DNA of 64,000 bases from Luteimonas suaedae. GTDB taxonomy: Bacteria; Pseudomonadota; Gammaproteobacteria; Xanthomonadales; Xanthomonadaceae. The DNA lies in contig NZ_VSSP01000008.1 in assembly GCF_008312895.1 (NCBI RefSeq), forward strand, positions 124,001 to 188,000. The letters run 5' to 3'. How positions within the stretch are numbered: position 1 is the first letter of the stretch; each line of letters starts with the position of its first letter. Of this stretch, positions 59,324 to 64,000 are shown piece after piece. Under the pieces are notes generated by a model. It worked only from the letters and a program-made list of their open reading frames with translations. It was not told the origin of the DNA and ran no database searches. The position numbers were made by a program, and so were the translations under genes.

Positions 59324-59544
59324 CGGCAGGAGCGCGCCATGCGCGCGATCGCTGCGCATCCGAACTTCGCCAGATCTCGCCAGGCGTTCATCGCGGGCGT
59401 GGCCCGCTCCCCTCAGCTCCGCGGGCTACGCCAGCCCGTAGGAGCGCACCATGCGCGCGATGCCGGCGCGGCTTGGGTGCGCAGGGGAGCGGACGCGCGG
59501 CAGCAGTCGGGATCGGGGGCATCGCGCGCATGGCGCGCTCCTAC
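59324..59544. repeat. Degenerate and partial REP elements upstream of recQ
   Basis: The 345-base gap between recQ and dps has no gene. It holds a headless arm GCAGGAGCGCGCCATGCGCG at about 59327, and then a shorter pair of 107 bases from GTAGGAGCGCACCATGCGCG (59438) to GGCGCGCTCCTAC (59544). Between them CATCGCGGGCGTGGCCCGCTCC suggests a further decayed arm. Confidence 0.75.
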
Positions 59545-59573
59545 GAGATGCACAGCCGCCGGCCCCGGCGGCC

Positions 59574-60152
59574 TTACTGCAGCAGCGAACGCAGCATCCA
59601 GGCGTACTTCTCGTGGGTCTGCAGGCGCTGGGTCAGCAGGTCGACGCTGGGATCGTCGCCGGCGTCGTCCGCGGTCTTGAGCGCCCTGCGCGCGGTGCGG
59701 CAGACGGCCTCGTTGCCGACCACCAGTTGGCGCACCATCTCGCGCCATTCCGGCGCCTTCTCCAGGCCCGGCTCCTCCTTGATGGAGGACAGCTCGATGA
59801 ACTCGGCGTAGGAGCCCGGTGCGTTGTAGCCCAGGGCGCGGATGCGCTCGGCGGTCTCGTCGAGCGCGTTCCACTGCTCGGTGTACTGCTCCTCGAACAT
59901 CGCATGCAGGGCGTTGAACATGGGCCCGGTGACGTTCCAGTGGAAGTTGTGGGTCTTCAGGTACAGGGTGTAGGCGTCGGCCAGGAACGTCGACAGACCC
60001 TGGGCAATGCGCTTGCGATCCTTATCGCCGATCCCGATATCGATTGCCGGGGCGCTGGACTGCGGACCGGGCGATGCCACGGCCGCGGGCTCGGCTGGCG
60101 CGCGAGTGGCGCGGGCGTTCTTCTTCGGCTTGCTGGTCTTGGTTTTGGCCAT
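59574..60152 (-). CDS. dps: Dps family ferritin-like DNA-protecting protein
   Basis: The 192-residue protein forms a four-helix bundle. The ferroxidase motif is THNFHWNVTGPMFNALHAMFEEQYTE (residues from about 69) with the intersubunit His and Asp/Glu ligands; YNAPGSYAEFIELSSI and the C-terminal HEKYAWMLRSLLQ complete it. The lysine/alanine-rich N-terminus (MAKTKTSKPKKNARATRAPA) probably binds DNA, as in Escherichia coli Dps. GACAGGAG is an adequate ribosome site. It stores iron and shields DNA under starvation or peroxide stress. It is divergent from hrpA across 86 bases. Confidence 0.95.
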   Translation of the reverse strand: MAKTKTSKPKKNARATRAPAEPAAVASPGPQSSAPAIDIGIGDKDRKRIAQGLSTFLADAYTLYLKTHNFHWNVTGPMFNALHAMFEEQYTEQWNALDETAERIRALGYNAPGSYAEFIELSSIKEEPGLEKAPEWREMVRQLVVGNEAVCRTARRALKTADDAGDDPSVDLLTQRLQTHEKYAWMLRSLLQ

Positions 60153-60238
60153 GTGCGGGACTCCTGTCGGGACGTTGCCGCCACAATAGGGCGGCTTTCG
60201 TTCTGAATATGTGACTTCCGGGAAGATATGCAAGCGCC

Positions 60239-63200
60239 ATGACGGATTCGAGCGGCCACGCGGCGAACGCGGCATTGACACGGGCACGGGGCGCCATCGA
60301 CGGCGCGCTGTCGCGCGACCGCGGGCGGCTGCACGGGTTGTGGTCGCGCTGGCGCGCCGCGCCCGGCGACATCGCGGCGCAGGCCGCGTTCGAGACCGCG
60401 CTGGAGGCCTCGTTGGCCGCGCGCGAGGCCCGCGCCGCGGCGTTGCCCGCCGCGCAGGTGGACGCCTCGTTGCCGATCGCGGCCGAGGCCGAGCGCATCG
60501 TCGAGCTGATCCGCGCGCATCCGGTGCTGGTGATCGCCGGCGAGACCGGTTCCGGCAAGACCACGCAGCTGCCGAAGCTGTGCCTTGCGGCCGGCCGCGG
60601 CGCGGCGGGCACCATCGGCTGCACCCAACCGCGGCGGATCGCCGCGCGCGCGGTGGCACGGCGCGTGGCCGAGGAACTGCAGGTGCCGCTGGGCGAGGCG
60701 GTCGGCTACCAGGTGCGCTTCAGCGACCGGGTCAGCGAACGCACGGTGGTGAAGTTCATGACCGACGGCATCCTGCTGGCCGAGATCGCCTCCGACCGCT
60801 GGCTTTCGGCCTACGACACCATCATCATCGACGAGGCGCACGAGCGCAGCCTCAACATCGACTTCCTGCTGGGCTATCTGAAGCGCCTGCTGGAGCGTCG
60901 ACGCGACCTCAAGGTGATCGTGACCTCGGCGACGATCGATACCGAGCGGTTCTCGAAACACTTCGGCGACGCGCCGGTGGTGGACGTGGAGGGGCGCGGG
61001 CATCCGGTGGAGGTGCGCTACCGGCCGTTGGGCGGGGATGCCATTTCCTCCTTTGAAGAAGAAGGGCGGGCCGGGCAAGAGCAAATCCCCCCTGCCCCCC
61101 TTTTTCAAAGGGGGGGAAAGCAGGCGTCCGGAAGGGAATCGAGGAACCCGGATGCCGGGACAGTTTCCGTGCTCGACGGCATCGCCGCCGCCTGCGACGA
61201 GATCATGCGCGAGAAGGGCACCGGCGATACCCTGGTGTTCCTGCCCGGCGAGCGCGAGATCCGCGACGCCCACCGGGCGCTGGAGCGGCGCAAGTACCGC
61301 CACACCGAGGTGCTGCCGCTGTACGCGCGGTTGTCGGCGCGCGACCAGGACCGGGTGTTCAATCCCGGGCCACAGCGGCGCATCGTGCTGGCCACCAATG
61401 TCGCCGAGACCTCGCTCACGGTGCCGCGGATCCACTACGTGGTCGATCCGGGGCTGGCGCGGGTCAAGCGCTACAGCCCGCGGCAGAAGCTCGACCGGCT
61501 GCACATCGAGCCGGTGAGCCAGGCCAGCGCCGAGCAGCGCAAGGGCCGCTGCGGGCGCATCGCGCCTGGCATCTGCTACCGGATCTATCCGGAGGCGGAC
61601 TTCCAGTCGCGCCCGCCCTACACCGACCCGGAGATCCGCCGCGCGGCGCTGGCCGGGGTGATCCTGCGCATGCTCACGCTGGGACTGAGCGAGATCGGCA
61701 GCGGCCTTTCGGCCGCGCCGAAACGTGGGCGCGGGCGGCCGCGGGACGGCGATGCGCGGGTCATCGAGAACTTCCCGTTCGTCGAGCCGCCGGATTCGCG
61801 CGCGATCGCCGACGGCTGGCAGCAGCTGACCGAACTGGGCGCGGTCGACGACCAGCGCCGGCTCACCGCCACCGGCCGCGCGATGGCGCGGCTGCCGGTC
61901 GACGTGAAGCTGGCGCGCATGCTGGTCGCCGCGCAGCAGCACGGCTGCCTGCGCGAGATGCTGGCGATCGCGTCGTTCCTCGGCATCCAGGACCCGCGCG
62001 AACGGCCTGCGGACCAGCGCGCCGCCGCCGACAACGCACACGCCGAATTCGCCGACCCGAAGTCGGAATTCGTCGGCATCCTCAAGCTCTGGGAGGCCTA
62101 CCGCCAGACTCACGAGGAGTCGACCCAGTCGCAGCTGCGGCGTTGGTGCGAACAGCATTTCCTCGGCTTCCTGCGCATGCGCGAATGGCGCGAGCTGCAC
62201 CGGCAGCTCAAGCTGCAGTGCGACGAACTGGACTGGAACACGGCCGTGGGTCCGTCGCCGCCGCCGCCGCCAAGACAGGGCAAGGGCCGGCGGCATCTGC
62301 CTGCCCCGCCCAAGGAAAAGTCAGGTGCACTCCCCCCTATGAAAAAGGGGGGCAGGGGGGATTTGCAGCCGAAACCCCGGGATCAGGAGCAAAGCGCCAA
62401 CGCTCCGCCTTCCACGCAAGGGGAAGGCATCGGCAGCGCCGCCTCCTATGCCAGCCTGCATCGCGCGCTGATCGCCGGCCTGCCGACCCAGCTCGGGCAG
62501 CGCGCCGACCGCGGTCTCTACGACGGTCCGCGCGGGCGCAAGTTCCAGCTGTTCCCAGGCTCGGCGCTGGCGCGCAAGCCGCCGCCCTGGGTGCTGTCGG
62601 CGACCCTGATCGAGACCGAGCGGGTGTGGGCGCTGACCAACGCCGCGATCGAGCCCGAATGGGCGATCGCCGAGCTGCCGCACCTGCTGGCGCGGCGCCA
62701 TCACGATCCGCGCTGGTCGCGTTCGCAGGGGCGGGTGCTCGGCAGCGAACAGGTCAGCCTGTTCGGCCTGGTGCTGGCGCCGAAGAAACCGGTCGACTAC
62801 GGCCGCCTGTATCCGCAGGAAGCGCGTGCGCTGTTCCTGCGTGACGGTCTGGTCAGCGGCGAGATCAACCTGCGCAGTCCGTTCCTGGCGCGCAACCTGG
62901 CCACGCTCGAGCGCGCGCGCGAGGAAGAAGCCAAGCAGCGGCGCGTCGGCCTGGTGGTCGACGAGGAGTGGATGCTGCGCTGGTACGACGAGCGCATCCC
63001 GGCGGAGATCGTCGATGCGCGTTCGCTCGATGCCTGGGCGAAGAAGGCGCCGGAGGCGGCACGGCATGCGCTGGAGTGGTCGCGCGAGGATCTGCTGGTC
63101 GGCGACGAGAGCGACGCGGTGCGCTTCCCGCCGGTGCTGGCGCTGGGCGAGGCGCGACTGGCGGTACGCTACCGCTTCGAGCCCGGCGCACCCGACGACG

Positions 63201-64000
63201 GCATGACCGTTAGCGTGCCGCTGCACCTGCTCAATGCACTGGACCCGGCGCGACTCACCTGGCTGGCGCCGGGTTTCTTCGAGGACAAGGCGGCGGCGAT
63301 GATCCGCTCGCTGCCCAAGGCGCTGCGGCGCAATTTCGTGCCGGCGCCCGATTTCGCCCGCGCCTTCGCCGAAGCGCATCCGCAGCCGGAGGCCGACGCG
63401 TTCGCCGGCGCGCTGGCGCGGTTCCTGCAGCGGCTGACCGGCGCGGAGGTGACTGCGACGGATTTCGACGAGTCGGCGCTCGATCCGCACCTGCGCATGA
63501 ACCTGCGGCTGCTCGATGCCGACGGACGTCAGGTGCTGGCCGAGTCGCGCGACCTGGACGAACTGCGTACGCGTTTCGGCGACCGCGCCGCGCGTGCCTT
63601 CGCCGCGCGCGCGGCCGAAGGCATGGCGCAGCGGGGATTGAAGGACTTTCCGGACACGCCGATCCCGGTGTCGGTACCGGGCGCGGGTGGGGTTGCCGCG
63701 TACCCGGCGCTGGACGACGAAGGCGACAGCGCGTCGCTGGCGGTACATGCCGATCCCGTGGAGGCGCGGCGCCGCCACCCCGCCGGCGTGTGCCGGCTGC
63801 TGCGCATCGCCCTGGACGGCAAGCTGCGGCAGGCGCGCAAGCAGCTGCCGGTGCCGCCGAAGACCGCGCTGCTGTACGTCGCGATCGAGTCCACCGCGCC
63901 GCGGGCGACGGCAGCGCGTGAAGGCGACCTGTTGCGTGCCGACCTGGTCGATGGCGCCTGGGCGGCGTTGACCGCCGAAGGGCTGGATGCGATCCGCGAT
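60239..64000 (+). CDS. hrpA: HrpA-type DEAH-box RNA helicase (3' end beyond window)
   Basis: The first 1254 residues are visible and the frame is open at the window end; HrpA is about 1300-1400 residues, so only the C-terminus is missing. The core shows GETGSGKTTQLPK (about 101), IIDEAHERSLNIDFLLGYL (about 197), TSATIDTERF and QRKGRCGR. HA2 and OB-NTP_bind domains follow (FPFVEPPDSRAI, LARMLVAAQQHGCLREMLAIASFLG), then the DUF3418 C-terminal part (LLDADGRQVLAESRDL). HrpA rescues collided ribosomes in Escherichia coli. Two inserts (residues about 268-310 and 697-730) are encoded by C-run/TTTTTCAAA/G-run repeats at places that are short linkers in relatives. Confidence 0.94.
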   Translation, partial: MTDSSGHAANAALTRARGAIDGALSRDRGRLHGLWSRWRAAPGDIAAQAAFETALEASLAAREARAAALPAAQVDASLPIAAEAERIVELIRAHPVLVIAGETGSGKTTQLPKLCLAAGRGAAGTIGCTQPRRIAARAVARRVAEELQVPLGEAVGYQVRFSDRVSERTVVKFMTDGILLAEIASDRWLSAYDTIIIDEAHERSLNIDFLLGYLKRLLERRRDLKVIVTSATIDTERFSKHFGDAPVVDVEGRGHPVEVRYRPLGGDAISSFEEEGRAGQEQIPPAPLFQRGGKQASGRESRNPDAGTVSVLDGIAAACDEIMREKGTGDTLVFLPGEREIRDAHRALERRKYRHTEVLPLYARLSARDQDRVFNPGPQRRIVLATNVAETSLTVPRIHYVVDPGLARVKRYSPRQKLDRLHIEPVSQASAEQRKGRCGRIAPGICYRIYPEADFQSRPPYTDPEIRRAALAGVILRMLTLGLSEIGSGLSAAPKRGRGRPRDGDARVIENFPFVEPPDSRAIADGWQQLTELGAVDDQRRLTATGRAMARLPVDVKLARMLVAAQQHGCLREMLAIASFLGIQDPRERPADQRAAADNAHAEFADPKSEFVGILKLWEAYRQTHEESTQSQLRRWCEQHFLGFLRMREWRELHRQLKLQCDELDWNTAVGPSPPPPPRQGKGRRHLPAPPKEKSGALPPMKKGGRGDLQPKPRDQEQSANAPPSTQGEGIGSAASYASLHRALIAGLPTQLGQRADRGLYDGPRGRKFQLFPGSALARKPPPWVLSATLIETERVWALTNAAIEPEWAIAELPHLLARRHHDPRWSRSQGRVLGSEQVSLFGLVLAPKKPVDYGRLYPQEARALFLRDGLVSGEINLRSPFLARNLATLERAREEEAKQRRVGLVVDEEWMLRWYDERIPAEIVDARSLDAWAKKAPEAARHALEWSREDLLVGDESDAVRFPPVLALGEARLAVRYRFEPGAPDDGMTVSVPLHLLNALDPARLTWLAPGFFEDKAAAMIRSLPKALRRNFVPAPDFARAFAEAHPQPEADAFAGALARFLQRLTGAEVTATDFDESALDPHLRMNLRLLDADGRQVLAESRDLDELRTRFGDRAARAFAARAAEGMAQRGLKDFPDTPIPVSVPGAGGVAAYPALDDEGDSASLAVHADPVEARRRHPAGVCRLLRIALDGKLRQARKQLPVPPKTALLYVAIESTAPRATAAREGDLLRADLVDGAWAALTAEGLDAIRD
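61041..61123. repeat. C-run/TTTTTCAAA/G-run repeat inside hrpA, first copy
   Basis: TTTCCTCCTTTGAAGAAGAA and then AAATCCC...CCCTTTTTCAAAGGGG form a back-to-back pair of the repeat, read in frame as [24 protein letters not shown]. It lies between the first RecA domain and the LDGIAAACDEIM helix. Confidence 0.8.
62328..62370. repeat. C-run/TTTTTCAAA/G-run repeat inside hrpA, second copy
   Basis: CACTCCCCCCTATGAAAAAG followed by GGGGGCAGGGGGGATTTGC, in the orientation opposite to the first copy, is read as ALPPMKKGGQGDLQP. It sits in a Pro-rich linker after WNTAVGPSPPPPP. Confidence 0.8.

Overview
The window is a high-GC stretch of a gammaproteobacterial chromosome, most likely from Lysobacteraceae/Xanthomonadaceae (Lysobacter, Luteimonas or Thermomonas-like). 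The grounds are the gene order fmdB-aspS ... yebC-ruvC-ruvA-kup ... ruvB-ybgC-tolQRAB-pal-cpoB-queE-queC-tRNA-Lys, the TonB-receptor/exported-peptidase content, Xanthomonad-style -10 boxes placed close to start codons, and very many short dispersed repeats. The genus assignment is inference. No phage, plasmid, CRISPR or rRNA sequence is visible.

Layout. 1-11 kb: a truncated MFS transporter, a TIGR01777 epimerase, a sirtuin next to a Kef/YbaL-type antiporter, a TonB-dependent receptor, an ABC-F ATPase and a PhzF-family protein. 11.4-23.1 kb (minus strand): ECF sigma factor, FecR anti-sigma factor, TonB receptor with an STN signalling domain, then an S9 peptidase lipoprotein, a Tat-exported DUF885 peptidase, a 63-codon small ORF, an exported amidohydrolase and an exported M1-like metallopeptidase. 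The last genes are joined by 4-base ATGA/GTGA overlaps. I read this as a surface-signalled peptide uptake and periplasmic digestion operon, and it is the most coherent accessory system here. 23-33.5 kb: an exported esterase, a membrane-anchored unknown, a lipoprotein gene split by a small transposable element, FmdB, a DUF3011 protein, AspRS, a frameshifted GST, a small secreted protein, a hydrolase and a PD40 propeller protein. 33.5-42.6 kb: yebC, ruvC, ruvA, kup, ktrAB, an LLM flavin oxidoreductase, ruvB and ybgC, so the Holliday-junction genes are separated by a potassium-uptake module. 42.7-49.7 kb: the Tol-Pal envelope operon, queuosine-precursor genes and tRNA-Lys(UUU). 49.7-64 kb: a CGNR regulator divergent from an EamA transporter, an aldo/keto reductase, the Lhr helicase, RecQ, Dps and HrpA (cut by the window end).

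The most unusual layer is the repeats. (i) A heptamer repeat (AATCACC/GGTGATT) lies between, and runs into, ruvC, ruvA, ruvB/ybgC, queE/queC and the ABC-F gene. It appears to supply the N-termini and TTG starts of YbgC and QueC, the C-terminus of RuvB and an internal linker in the ABC-F protein. (ii) A C-run/TTTTTCAAA/G-run palindrome sits in frame inside lhr and hrpA. (iii) A 142-bp paired REP element occurs four times and supplies the stop codons of the sirtuin and Lhr genes. (iv) A 258-bp element with 13-bp terminal inverted repeats and a 9-bp target duplication is inserted in frame in a lipoprotein signal peptide. All coordinates, frames and motifs were read by eye from the sequence; no database search was done.
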